A stretch of 64,000 nt of DNA. Source: Allorhizobium sonneratiae (lineage in GTDB: Bacteria > Pseudomonadota > Alphaproteobacteria > Rhizobiales > Rhizobiaceae). Where the stretch lies: assembly GCF_023700755.1 (NCBI RefSeq), contig NZ_JAMKOJ010000005.1:124001-188000 (forward strand), given 5' to 3'. Numbering within the stretch: the stretch's first letter is position 1; every line of letters starts with the position of its first letter. The notes under the pieces are model-generated. The model searched no databases, had not been told where the DNA came from, and saw only the letters and a program-made list of their open reading frames with translations. A program made the translations under genes and the position numbers. Below, piece after piece: positions 34,091 to 42,615 of this stretch.

Positions 34091-34980
34091 AACATGGACG
34101 ATGAGCCGGAGTTTGAGCCACGCATCTTGCTCAAGAATTTCTTGATAAAGCTATCCTTGGTCATGCTTTGCGCCTGAGGCGCACCTTCGATCTGTTCCAT
34201 TTCGCTTGCGCCGGTGGAGTTGGCCATGGCGGGCATGGCAGTCGGCATGCTTGCTTGAAGGCGTGCGGCAATGGCCGGGTTCATCATGGCGCCCGGCGCA
34301 CCGGCAACCTGACGTCTGGTCGCGGTGCGGCGCTGATGCGGGTCCGGGGCGAGGCCGGCAAGAATTTCAGCCTTGGTTGGCGGACGGGGTGCGCTGGATT
34401 GCGGCGTGACCACAACGACGGGCGGCGTTTGAGGCTTGGCCTGCTGGGGAACCTCGACCTGCGGCTGCTGGGTTTGAAGACTGTAGACGCTGGCGACGGT
34501 TGCCTGGAACGGTCGGCCGGGCAGGGCTGAAGGAGCCGGACTCTGGCCATTGCCAGCGACTGCATCAGCCTGAACGCTTGGAGCAGAAAACAGGCTGTGC
34601 GGTGCAGCACTCTGCTGCGCCATTGCGGCAGCCGTTTCGGCGTCGGCGACCTGCACCGGCACGCCGTTTTGCAGCAGCACCGCCTGTGCCTGCCCATTGC
34701 CGGGAGGGGCGAGGCGATAATCGAAGGTCTTGCGATTGTGCGTGCTGACCCGTGGGTCGTGATAGGCAAGCCTGTCGGCTTGCGCTGCAAGACTTTGATT
34801 TGGTGCCGCAACGGATGCCGTCTGGACGGGATCGGGCGTCGTTTGTATTTGTGCCGCCGCCTTTGTCTCCGGTTTTGCGCCGGAGCCCAGCCCCATGCAG
34901 CCGGACAGCAGCGATAGCGACACGACGGCCAGAAGGCCGGAAAGGGCCGGGCGAAAAACAACGGGCTGATGAGACGTCAT
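34087..34980 (-). CDS. Proline/alanine/glutamine-rich lipoprotein
   Basis: A 297-residue secreted lipoprotein. A signal peptide ends in the lipobox LLSGC with Cys28 as the lipidation site. The rest is low-complexity, rich in Ala, Pro, Gln, Ser and Val, with no known domain. GAGGAAGG lies just upstream of the ATG at 34980. The TAG stop (34087-34089) lies inside the terminal repeat of the MITE-like element. Role unknown; an envelope location is inferred from the lipobox. Confidence 0.75.
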   Translation of the reverse strand: MTSHQPVVFRPALSGLLAVVSLSLLSGCMGLGSGAKPETKAAAQIQTTPDPVQTASVAAPNQSLAAQADRLAYHDPRVSTHNRKTFDYRLAPPGNGQAQAVLLQNGVPVQVADAETAAAMAQQSAAPHSLFSAPSVQADAVAGNGQSPAPSALPGRPFQATVASVYSLQTQQPQVEVPQQAKPQTPPVVVVTPQSSAPRPPTKAEILAGLAPDPHQRRTATRRQVAGAPGAMMNPAIAARLQASMPTAMPAMANSTGASEMEQIEGAPQAQSMTKDSFIKKFLSKMRGSNSGSSSMF

Positions 34981-35110
34981 GTCATCCTTCCTCTGTAGCA
35001 GGCAATGCCTCAATCACGGCATCGGTAAGAGTAAGGGCAGGATGACAGCTCTGGCTTGCGTCAGGCCGGAGGAATGATTTCATCATAACTGGCAATCTGC
35101 AAAGAAAAGT

Positions 35111-35130
35111 TTGCAAAACTATTTTTGCAA
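35111..35130. promoter_or_regulatory. Candidate operator of the ArsR-family regulator
   Basis: A perfect inverted repeat TTGCAAAA-N4-TTTTGCAA ends 14 bases before the regulator's ATG. Position and symmetry fit an autoregulatory ArsR-type operator overlapping the promoter. Confidence 0.6.
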
Positions 35131-35144
35131 TCTATCATTCCTCT

Positions 35145-35789
35145 ATGAAGACATCTGAGCCCACCGCCGATTCCGCTGATGCGCGCAATGTTCGCCGCGT
35201 CGTTCCCGACATTGTTGCGCTCAAGGCGCTTGCCCATCCGGTGCGGCTACGCATGTTGGGTCTGTTGCGCCTTGAGGGGGCGGCGACGGCAACGCAGCTT
35301 GCCGCACGTCTTGGGCTGAACAGTGGAGCGACCAGCTATCATCTGCGGCAATTGGCCCGGCATGGGTTTATTGAAGAGCAGCCCGGTCCGTCACGGCGGG
35401 ATCGTTTCTGGCGGGCTGTGCATGAGGTAACGGAAATTTTCCCTGTGGAGGGCGATGACAATCCCGAGGCGCTGGAGGCGGGCTTTGCTTTCACCCAGGC
35501 GGCGTTGACCTTGCAGGTCGATCTCATGCAGCGGTCTGTCGAAGAATTGGCAGACCTGCCGCCTGCATGGCGACAGGCCTCTACAGCGAGCGACTTTACG
35601 ATTCCGATGACACCCGAGCAGGCGACGGTGCTGACGAAACGGATTGAAGAGGTCCTTTTTGAGGCGATGCGCTCAGCCCCGCCCTTGGGCGAGCCGCTGC
35701 CGCCGGGCATGGCCGCTTTTTCCATTCTGTTGCACGCTTTTCCCTATCCAGGACGTCTCGCGCATGCCGAGGATGAGGAGCCGCTATGA
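35145..35789 (+). CDS. ArsR-family transcriptional regulator
   Basis: A 214-residue winged-helix regulator. The N-terminal domain LKALAHPVRLRMLGLLRLEG ... TQLAARLGLNSGATSYHLRQ is the ArsR fold (helix-turn-helix 5). The long C-terminal part is not a metal-binding ArsR tail, so a small-molecule ligand is more likely. It overlaps the MFS gene by four bases (ATGA) and is preceded by a palindromic candidate operator. Confidence 0.9.
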   Translation: MKTSEPTADSADARNVRRVVPDIVALKALAHPVRLRMLGLLRLEGAATATQLAARLGLNSGATSYHLRQLARHGFIEEQPGPSRRDRFWRAVHEVTEIFPVEGDDNPEALEAGFAFTQAALTLQVDLMQRSVEELADLPPAWRQASTASDFTIPMTPEQATVLTKRIEEVLFEAMRSAPPLGEPLPPGMAAFSILLHAFPYPGRLAHAEDEEPL

Positions 35790-37012
35790 AACGACACCAT
35801 CGGCCCTTTTTTGCCCTGACGGCAGCGGAGCTTTTGTCCATCTCCGGTACGCGCCTTTCAGCCCTTGCCATTCCCTGGCTGGTGCTGAGTGTAACCGGAA
35901 GTCCCGTCTGGACCGGCCTTGCCGGACTTGTGGAAATGCTGCCCTATGTTCTGGCCAAGGCGCTGGCCGGGCCATTGATCGACCGGATGGGCGCACGGCG
36001 GATTGCCCTTGTCTGTGATGGCATGTCTGCTTTTGCTGCGGCAATGATACCGGTTCTGCAGTTGTTTCATCTCTTGACGATGGCGTCGCTTTTGCCGGTT
36101 GTCTTCATTCTGGGCTGTTTTCGTGGTCCCTCGGATGCGGCGAAGCAGGCGATGGTGCCGGATGTGGCCGAACAAGGTGGCCTGCCGCTCGAACGGGTGA
36201 CAGGCGTTATCGCCTCTGTTGAACGGCTGGCTTCAACGTTTGGCGCTGCCGTGGCGGGCGCGCTCATTGCCGCATTCGGTCCCGGTCCTGCCCTTTTCGT
36301 CAATGCTGTGACGTTTTTGCTCGCTCTTCTCATTGTCAGCACGTTTATTCCAGTCGTCTCACGCAATACTGTGCTGCCGCCAGAGAAGCGTGCGGCTTAC
36401 CTTGGTGCGTTTCGCGAAGGCTGGCGCTTCTTGCGCGGCGATGTGGTCCTGCGGGCAACCGTTCTCATGGTTGCCATGACCAATCTTCTCGATCAGGCAT
36501 TTCAGGCCGTTCTCTTGCCCGTCTGGATCAGGCAGTCGGGATATGGACCGGAGATGATGGGCGCAATGCTTGCCTTTTTCATGGGAGCCTCACTGCTGGG
36601 CGCTGCCATGGCCGCGGTGATGGGGGAGAAAATGCCCCGGCTTGCGGTCTATACGGTGGCGTTCCTGCTTGCGGGCTTGCCGCGTTTTCTGATTTTTGCC
36701 GTGAATGCTCCCGTCCTGGCACTCTATGCCGTGTTGGGGATCAGCGGGTTTGCGTCAGGTTTTCTCAATCCGATTCTGGCTGCCATCCTGTTCGAGCGGA
36801 TTCCAAAAAGGCTGCTCGGGCGTGTTACCTCCCTGAACGCGGCCCTCTGCTGGTCGCTCATTCCCTTCGGCGGTCTTGTCGGCGGCCTTCTCACGGACGG
36901 GGTCGGTGTTGATGCGGCCCTGTTTGTCGTCGGTCTGGTTTATCTTGCCGTCACCCTGTCGCCACTTTTCTTGCGGGGATTTCGCGAGATTGAGCGGCGG
37001 CCCGCGCCGTGA
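35786..37012 (+). CDS. MFS efflux transporter
   Basis: A 408-residue carrier with about 12 membrane helices, of the MFS group often paired with ArsR regulators (macrolide-efflux-like). MFS loop signature PLIDRMGARRIAL follows helix 2. Start overlaps the regulator stop (ATGA), so the pair is translationally coupled and likely induced together. Substrate unknown. Confidence 0.88.
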   Translation: MKRHHRPFFALTAAELLSISGTRLSALAIPWLVLSVTGSPVWTGLAGLVEMLPYVLAKALAGPLIDRMGARRIALVCDGMSAFAAAMIPVLQLFHLLTMASLLPVVFILGCFRGPSDAAKQAMVPDVAEQGGLPLERVTGVIASVERLASTFGAAVAGALIAAFGPGPALFVNAVTFLLALLIVSTFIPVVSRNTVLPPEKRAAYLGAFREGWRFLRGDVVLRATVLMVAMTNLLDQAFQAVLLPVWIRQSGYGPEMMGAMLAFFMGASLLGAAMAAVMGEKMPRLAVYTVAFLLAGLPRFLIFAVNAPVLALYAVLGISGFASGFLNPILAAILFERIPKRLLGRVTSLNAALCWSLIPFGGLVGGLLTDGVGVDAALFVVGLVYLAVTLSPLFLRGFREIERRPAP

Positions 37013-37016
37013 TGCG

Positions 37017-37277
37017 TCACGCCAGCCCGCCGACAAAGGCGCTGGTGTCCTTGTTTCTGACCAGCGCCAGGCGCACCGCGCCGCGACAGCCGCGGGCTCG
37101 GCAGATGCTTTCGCGCTCGATTTCGTCGAGATAGAGAAAGCCGCGTTCGGGCGCGCGCAGAATAATTTCCGGCGTCAGGTAGTGAACATGGCCGCATTGC
37201 GTGCAGGTCAGCTCCAGTTTTTGATCGGGGTCGAGATCGCGGACCTGAATATTGGTTTTCCAACTCATGACACTCAC
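37017..37277 (-). CDS. Four-cysteine (zinc-ribbon-like) protein coupled to the Y-family polymerase
   Basis: An 86-residue protein not recognised as a named family. It has a CTQC pair near residue 26 and a C-x4-C pair (ICRARGC) near residue 60, a spacing that could bind one zinc. A GTG start at 37277 overlaps the polymerase stop by four bases (GTGA), so it is translated from the polymerase mRNA; an ATG at 37268 is the alternative start. Sharing the LexA-boxed promoter makes it a probable SOS-induced protein. Function unknown. Confidence 0.72.
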   Translation of the reverse strand: MSVMSWKTNIQVRDLDPDQKLELTCTQCGHVHYLTPEIILRAPERGFLYLDEIERESICRARGCRGAVRLALVRNKDTSAFVGGLA

Positions 37278-38536
37278 CAGAAATCTTCAGCGGATGGGAT
37301 GCGGGTATAGGAAATCTTGCCGCCGACATGGCCGCCGGCCGGGGGCGACCAAGGCCCGAGACTGACGGTGGTGCGGCTGTAGCGGGCATTCAGCGTGTCG
37401 ATGGCGGCATTGGCCTGCTCCCATTTGCGGCGGGTGTGGTCGTCATCGACCAGCATGTCGAGTTGACGTTGTGAGGCATAGGAAAGATCGACCAGCGTGA
37501 CGCCGACGCGAAAGACGGTTTCGGCCCCAAGGTCACGCTCGGCCTCGGCCCAGAGTGTGGCCAGTCCCGCCAGCACCGCAGCGTCGTCATGCACGACGGG
37601 CAGGCTGAGCTTGCGGCTCCACGATCCCTCGCGGATCGACAGCCAGAGGCAGACGCCGGAACAGTAATAGCCGGCACGTCGCAAACGCCGCGCCGCCTTG
37701 ATCATCAACAATCGGGCAATCTCATAGGCTTTCGGCAGGCTGCGGCTTTCCGGCGGCAGAACGCGGCCATGGCCAAAGGCGCCGCGCTCTGCTTCCGGAG
37801 CCTGAATGTCATAGCCATGCAGCGCATACCACAGCCGTTCGCCGGTGACGTTGCCCCAGATCTTGCGCATCTGTTTGGGCTGCAACGCCAGAAGATCGCG
37901 TGTGTCATAAACGCCGATCTTCATCAGGTGGTGGTAGAGATTGCGGCCGACGCCGGGAATGTCGTCCAGCTTTATCTCCAGAAGCGGCCCGGGCATGATC
38001 TCCGGCGGCCAGATCGCCAGACCATTGCCATAGGTCGTGCCCTGCTTTTTTCCGGCCTTGCAGGCAATCTTCGCCAGTTGCCGGTTGGCCGCCATGCCGA
38101 TGGAGGCGGTGATGAAGGGGCCGATAGTGCGGGCCAGACGCTCTTTCAACCGCGCCGCCAGCACTTGCGGATCGCGCCGCTGGCCCTCATCCAGACGGCA
38201 GGTCAGTTCATCGATGGATTTCACCGCATCGATCGGCAGCACCGCCTCGATTTCCGCCAGAAGCGTATTATGCGCCCGCCGGTAAAGATCCGGCTTTTGC
38301 GGCACGAGGATCAGATCGGGACAGACGGCGCGGGCTTCCCGGATGCCCATGACATTTTTCACGCCCATCGCCTTGGCTTCCCGGCTGCAGGCAATCACCG
38401 CCGTTCTGTCGGTTCCGGCAAAGGGCACCACGCCAATAGGCCGCCCACGCAGCGATGGATCGGCCTGCTGTTCGACGCTGGCGAAGAAGCCGTCGAAATC
38501 CAGATAAAGCCGCTCGATCGTCTCGGGCTTTCGCAT
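37274..38536 (-). CDS. Y-family translesion DNA polymerase (DinB-like)
   Basis: A 420-residue Y-family polymerase. The first metal site is in LYLDFDGFFASVEQQ, with the steric-gate phenylalanine, and the second is in KSIDELTCRL. Helix-hairpin-helix residues DIPGVGRNLYHHL lie in the thumb, followed by the little-finger domain. The C-terminus (KISYTRIPSAEDFW) has no obvious beta-clamp motif of the DinB type. It is the first gene of a two-gene unit, with a LexA box upstream. It is not ImuB: the catalytic acidic residues are all present. Confidence 0.9.
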   Translation of the reverse strand: MRKPETIERLYLDFDGFFASVEQQADPSLRGRPIGVVPFAGTDRTAVIACSREAKAMGVKNVMGIREARAVCPDLILVPQKPDLYRRAHNTLLAEIEAVLPIDAVKSIDELTCRLDEGQRRDPQVLAARLKERLARTIGPFITASIGMAANRQLAKIACKAGKKQGTTYGNGLAIWPPEIMPGPLLEIKLDDIPGVGRNLYHHLMKIGVYDTRDLLALQPKQMRKIWGNVTGERLWYALHGYDIQAPEAERGAFGHGRVLPPESRSLPKAYEIARLLMIKAARRLRRAGYYCSGVCLWLSIREGSWSRKLSLPVVHDDAAVLAGLATLWAEAERDLGAETVFRVGVTLVDLSYASQRQLDMLVDDDHTRRKWEQANAAIDTLNARYSRTTVSLGPWSPPAGGHVGGKISYTRIPSAEDFW

Positions 38537-38607
38537 GGCAAAAGACTCCTGTGGCGCGGTTAACGCGCGAAATTCAATAGAGTTTCAAAGAAGGTATAAG
38601 TCCCTTT

Positions 38608-38622
38608 GTTCTTTATTTGTTC
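38608..38622 (-). promoter_or_regulatory. LexA (SOS) box
   Basis: GTTC-TTTATTT-GTTC, the direct-repeat GTTC-N7-GTTC operator recognised by alphaproteobacterial LexA. It lies 72-86 bases upstream of the Y-family polymerase start, in an AT-rich promoter region, and fits no other gene nearby except the convergently placed tetR, whose 3' end faces it. Confidence 0.85.
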
Positions 38623-38793
38623 TATTTTTGATCGAGAGTCAATTGGGAATGTGACAGAGTTTGCATAAAGCCACAGAAAGAGACGAATGATCTTTTTGTA
38701 TGCAGAACACCCATCCTGATTGGGTTTTGACCCTACAGCGCCGTGCGTTTTATAAAAGGCACTGCGCTGTCGTGCCCGGTCGTTCGAAAAGCC

Positions 38794-39510
38794 TCAGCAA
38801 TGTTCAGGCGCACGATGTGTGTCAAGCTGAGGTCTGTAACCGCATCCTTTGAGAAAAAAAGACGCCGCTTTGCAGGCGTGGTTTTCCAGCTGTTCACGCA
38901 CCGGCGTCAGATCGGCGTGGAACAGCGAGGACACCATGATCGGCAGCAGGACGATATCGATGAAGCGGCGCGTGGTTTCTACCAGATTACCCGGTGCAAA
39001 GGCAGGCAGACAGCGGATGGCATCAGACTCGGCAATGTCCGACACCAGCTTCATCATGGTTGCTGTGCCATGTTCGCGCATGGCGTAGTGAATGGTCGTC
39101 GCCAGTTCTGGATGGCGTGTGGCCTCGGCGATAACGCTGCGCATGAGGCCGATTTTTTCTTCGCTGACAGCATTCTGCAGGATCATGAGAGCAATGGCCT
39201 GAAATCGCTTTTCGATATCGCCATCGCCGCAGGAGGGAATGTTTTCTGTGGTTTTTTGCGACCAGCGCAAAACCACTTCGCGAAACAGCGTTTCCTTGCC
39301 GGTAAAGCGGGCATAGATGCTGGGCTTTCCAGCGCGGGCCACTTCCGCGATCTCATCAATGCTGGCCCCCTCATAGCCGCGGGCGATGAAGACCTTGAGG
39401 GCGGCGTTGACAATCCTGTCCTCAACCTCTCCCGCCATCTCGCGCGGAGGTCTGCCGCGTCGCGGCGTAAGCGTCTTCGACGCCGTCTCCTTCCGCTTAC
39501 TGGTATCCAT
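38794..39510 (-). CDS. TetR-family regulator of the adjacent EmrAB pump
   Basis: A 238-residue TetR/AcrR repressor. The helix-turn-helix is in residues 40-75 (AALKVFIARGYEGASIDEIA, then GKPSIYARFTGKETLF). A basic N-terminal tail PRRGRPP precedes it. The C-terminal ligand domain is divergent. It is divergent from emrA, with an 18-base palindrome between the genes. The ATG at 39510 is chosen over one six codons upstream. Confidence 0.9.
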   Translation of the reverse strand: MDTSKRKETASKTLTPRRGRPPREMAGEVEDRIVNAALKVFIARGYEGASIDEIAEVARAGKPSIYARFTGKETLFREVVLRWSQKTTENIPSCGDGDIEKRFQAIALMILQNAVSEEKIGLMRSVIAEATRHPELATTIHYAMREHGTATMMKLVSDIAESDAIRCLPAFAPGNLVETTRRFIDIVLLPIMVSSLFHADLTPVREQLENHACKAASFFLKGCGYRPQLDTHRAPEHC

Positions 39511-39599
39511 GCTCAAGCCTATCCTCACTCTTTCGTTATTGCCGATTCTTTTTATCCCTGTCTCTTGACTAACACCAAGACTGGCTCTACGTCAATGTA

Positions 39600-39617
39600 A
39601 AATGAAACGTTTCATTT
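39600..39617. promoter_or_regulatory. TetR-type operator
   Basis: AAATGAAACGTTTCATTT is a perfect 18-base palindrome between the divergent tetR and emrA genes, 30 bases before the emrA ATG. It is the likely binding site of the adjacent TetR protein, controlling both genes. Confidence 0.8.
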
Positions 39618-39646
39618 CATTTGTTGCAGGATAGGAGAGGTAGATC

Positions 39647-40903
39647 ATGAATGCGCCTCAGGAGCGGAATTCGGCGAAGCTGATTGTGCTCGACGCTAAA
39701 GCCGGTGAGACCGACAGAAAAAAAGACAACCAGCCTGTGGAGGCGCGTGCCGATCAGCAGGAAGAGACATCCAAGGCCGATGATGGCGAGCGCCATGGTC
39801 AGAAAGGCAGCGCGTCGGCAGAGGGGCAGAAGCTGACCGGTTCCAGCGGCTCCCGGCGCAAGCGCCGGCTTCTCATCGGTGTCAGTGCGCTGGCGGTGAT
39901 TGGTGTTGCCGCCTATATCTATTGGGATAACAGCGCCCATTATGAAAGCACTGACGATGCTTTCGTCGCAGCCCGGCAATTTGCCATCACATCGCGGGTG
40001 GCTGGCAATATCACATCGGTTGCCGTCACCGACAACCAGCATGTCATGGCTGGCGACGTGATTGCCCGCATCGATGATCGCGATTATCAGACATCGCTCG
40101 ATGAGGCAGAGGCGCAGGTCGAACAGGCCAAGGCCAGCCTTGCGAATACAAAGGCGCAAAAAACCGTTCAGCAGGCGACGGTGGAAGAGCAGAAAGCCCA
40201 GGTCGAACAGGCCAAGGCCAATCTGGTCTTTGCCCAGCAGCAATATGACCGCTACGAAACCCTGATGAAAAACGGTTCCGGCACCATCCAGAACGCACAG
40301 CAATATACGGCAGAGCTCCATCAGGATCAGGCAGCCCTGACCACCGATCAGGCTTCGCTGATCGCTGCCCAGCGCCAACTGGACGCCTATCAGTTCCAGA
40401 TCGCCAGCGCCGAAGCGACTGTGAAGCAGGATGAAGCTCAGCTGGAGCAGGCAAAGCTCAATCTCTCCTATACGACGATCACCGCGCCGCAGCCCGGTCG
40501 CGTCGTGCAGCTTTCTGCCGGTAACGGCCAATATGTGCAGGCTGGCACCAATCTTTCCATGTTCGTGCCGGACAAGCTGTGGATTACAGCCAATTTCAAG
40601 GAAACGCAGCTGAACCACATGCGCCCGGGGCAGCCGGTGACCGTGACTTTCGATGCCTATCCAGGCCGTGAAATTCATGGCCATGTCGCCAGTATCCAGC
40701 CCGGCTCCGGAACGGCCTTTTCACTTCTTCCGGCTGAAAACGCCACCGGCAATTACGTCAAGATCGTGCAGCGCGTGCCGGTCAAGATCACCCTTGATGA
40801 TGTGCCCGAGGATGTGACGCTCGGGCCTGGCATGTCGGTGGAACCGACGGTGCGGGTTGATCCCAGCCCCTCGATTTATGAACGTCTGAGGAACGTGCTA
40901 TGA
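39647..40903 (+). CDS. emrA: HlyD/EmrA-type membrane fusion protein
   Basis: A 418-residue periplasmic adaptor. After a polar N-terminus of about 70 residues comes one membrane helix (LLIGVSALAVIGVAAYIYW), then a biotinyl-lipoyl half (YESTDDAFVAARQFAITSRV), a long coiled-coil hairpin rich in Gln, Ala and Glu, and the beta-barrel part. It links the MFS pump to an outer-membrane channel. The gene overlaps emrB by four bases. Confidence 0.92.
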   Translation: MNAPQERNSAKLIVLDAKAGETDRKKDNQPVEARADQQEETSKADDGERHGQKGSASAEGQKLTGSSGSRRKRRLLIGVSALAVIGVAAYIYWDNSAHYESTDDAFVAARQFAITSRVAGNITSVAVTDNQHVMAGDVIARIDDRDYQTSLDEAEAQVEQAKASLANTKAQKTVQQATVEEQKAQVEQAKANLVFAQQQYDRYETLMKNGSGTIQNAQQYTAELHQDQAALTTDQASLIAAQRQLDAYQFQIASAEATVKQDEAQLEQAKLNLSYTTITAPQPGRVVQLSAGNGQYVQAGTNLSMFVPDKLWITANFKETQLNHMRPGQPVTVTFDAYPGREIHGHVASIQPGSGTAFSLLPAENATGNYVKIVQRVPVKITLDDVPEDVTLGPGMSVEPTVRVDPSPSIYERLRNVL

Positions 40904-42486
40904 CCAGCGCTGCGGCCTCATCTCGTCCGGCCGTCAACCCCTGGATCATTGCTGTGGTCGTGGCGCTGGCCAGTTTCATGGAAGTGCTGGACACGACGAT
41001 TGCCAATGTCGCCCTGAATTATATTTCGGGCGGCCTTGGCGTCGGTCAGGATGAGGCCTCCTGGGTGGTGACGACCTATCTCGTCGCCAATGCCGTTATT
41101 GTGACGGCAACAAGCTATATGGTGCAGCGTGTTGGCCGCAAGCGGTTCTTTCTCGGCTGTCTTGCGCTGTTTACCATCAGTTCGGTCATGTGCGGGCTGA
41201 CACCCAATCTGCAATTCCTGCTGTTTGCCCGCATTCTGCAGGGTATTGGCGGTGGCGGCATGGTGCCGGTGGCACAGTCGATTCTCGCAGACAGTTTTCC
41301 GCCGGAAAAGCGCAGTCAAGGCTTTGCCCTTTTCGGAGTAGCGGTCGTGGTGGCACCGGTGGTCGGACCGACCCTTGGCGGCTGGTTGTCCGACAATCTG
41401 TCCTGGCACTGGTGTTTTCTGATCAATGCGCCGGTGGGCGCGCTGACGTTGCTTGCCGTCTCTCTGCTGATCCATGAGCCGGAAGGCAGCCGCGAGGAGC
41501 GTGAACGGCAGCTGAAAAAGACTGGCGGCTTTGACTGGATCGGTTTTGGTCTGGTCGCGACCTTTCTCGGCATGCTGGAACTGGTGCTCGACCGCGGCCT
41601 TGATGACGACTGGTTCGGCTCCAGCTTCATCCGTATTGCCGCAGTGATTTGTGCGCTTGCCTTTATCCTGACCATTCCCTGGGAGCTCAAACACAAGAAC
41701 CCGGCCGTTGATGTGCGCATGCTGGCCACGCGGCAGTTTGGCGCCTGTTTTCTGGTGATGATGGCAACCGGCGCCCTGCTTCTGGCAACGACCCAGTATT
41801 TGCCGCAGCTGGTTCAGGAAAATCTCGGCTATACCGCCACCTGGGCGGGGCTGTTGCTGTCGCCGGGCGGCGTGGTCACCATGTCGATGATGTTTGTCGT
41901 CGGGGCGATCTCTTCAAAGATCCAGCCGAAATATCTGATTGCAGCGGGTGCGGCTTTTGTGGCGCTGGCGATGTATCTCATCACCAAAACCTATGCCGAT
42001 ACTGGCTTCTGGTATCTGGCCAAGGCCCGTATGGTGCAGGGGATCGGTCTGCCGCTGATTTTCCTGCCGATCACCTCTGCGTCTTATGACGGTCTGCCGC
42101 CGAGCAAGACAGATCAGGCCTCGGCTCTGCTCAATGCCGCGCGCAATACCGGCGGGTCTATTGGTGTATCATTGATTTCCAACATCATTACCCATCATGA
42201 GCAGACCCACCAGAGTCGGCTGATCGAGCATGTCATCCCTTCCGGGCAGGCCTATCAGCAGACCATGAGCCAGATGACCCAGTATTTCATGGGGCAGGGC
42301 AGCTCGCAGATCACCGCCCAACAGCAGGCACTGGCCTGGATCAACGAACAGGTGCAAAGTCAGGCGTCATTCCTCTCCTATATCGATGCGTTCTGGGTGC
42401 TGACGATCATTTCGCTCTGCGCCATTCCGCTGGCCTTGACGCTGCGCAATGTCAAGCTGGGCGGCAAGGTGTCCATGGGGCACTGA
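40900..42486 (+). CDS. emrB: DHA2-family multidrug MFS transporter EmrB
   Basis: A 528-residue 14-helix drug:proton antiporter of the EmrB/QacA group. Landmarks are the D1 motif VLDTTIANVALNYI in helix 1 and the antiporter motif C region GVAVVVAPVVGPTLGGWLS in helix 5. It works with the adaptor EmrA and is probably repressed by the adjacent TetR protein. Followed by a strong hairpin. Confidence 0.93.
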   Translation: MTSAAASSRPAVNPWIIAVVVALASFMEVLDTTIANVALNYISGGLGVGQDEASWVVTTYLVANAVIVTATSYMVQRVGRKRFFLGCLALFTISSVMCGLTPNLQFLLFARILQGIGGGGMVPVAQSILADSFPPEKRSQGFALFGVAVVVAPVVGPTLGGWLSDNLSWHWCFLINAPVGALTLLAVSLLIHEPEGSREERERQLKKTGGFDWIGFGLVATFLGMLELVLDRGLDDDWFGSSFIRIAAVICALAFILTIPWELKHKNPAVDVRMLATRQFGACFLVMMATGALLLATTQYLPQLVQENLGYTATWAGLLLSPGGVVTMSMMFVVGAISSKIQPKYLIAAGAAFVALAMYLITKTYADTGFWYLAKARMVQGIGLPLIFLPITSASYDGLPPSKTDQASALLNAARNTGGSIGVSLISNIITHHEQTHQSRLIEHVIPSGQAYQQTMSQMTQYFMGQGSSQITAQQQALAWINEQVQSQASFLSYIDAFWVLTIISLCAIPLALTLRNVKLGGKVSMGH

Positions 42487-42492
42487 ATATAA

Positions 42493-42521
42493 ATCCGGCA
42501 AGCAGCATCTGCTTGCCGGAT
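42493..42521 (+). terminator. Hairpin after emrB
   Basis: A perfect 13-bp stem (ATCCGGCAAGCAG and its complement) with a 3-base loop starts six bases after the emrB stop. No T tract follows, but the stem is strong; it lies in the convergent gap before the histidine kinase gene. Confidence 0.65.
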
Positions 42522-42615
42522 CGCTTCACTGCTGGCGCCACTCCTCATCTGGAACGATGAGTGACGGCCTTCTGCCGTCCAGTCGGAAGAAAGAAGAAGA
42601 GCCATGATCATGGTT

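Noticed and set aside
38743-39600. 285-codon plus-strand frame over the TetR gene
   Set aside because: Antisense shadow; the minus-strand TetR protein is well conserved.
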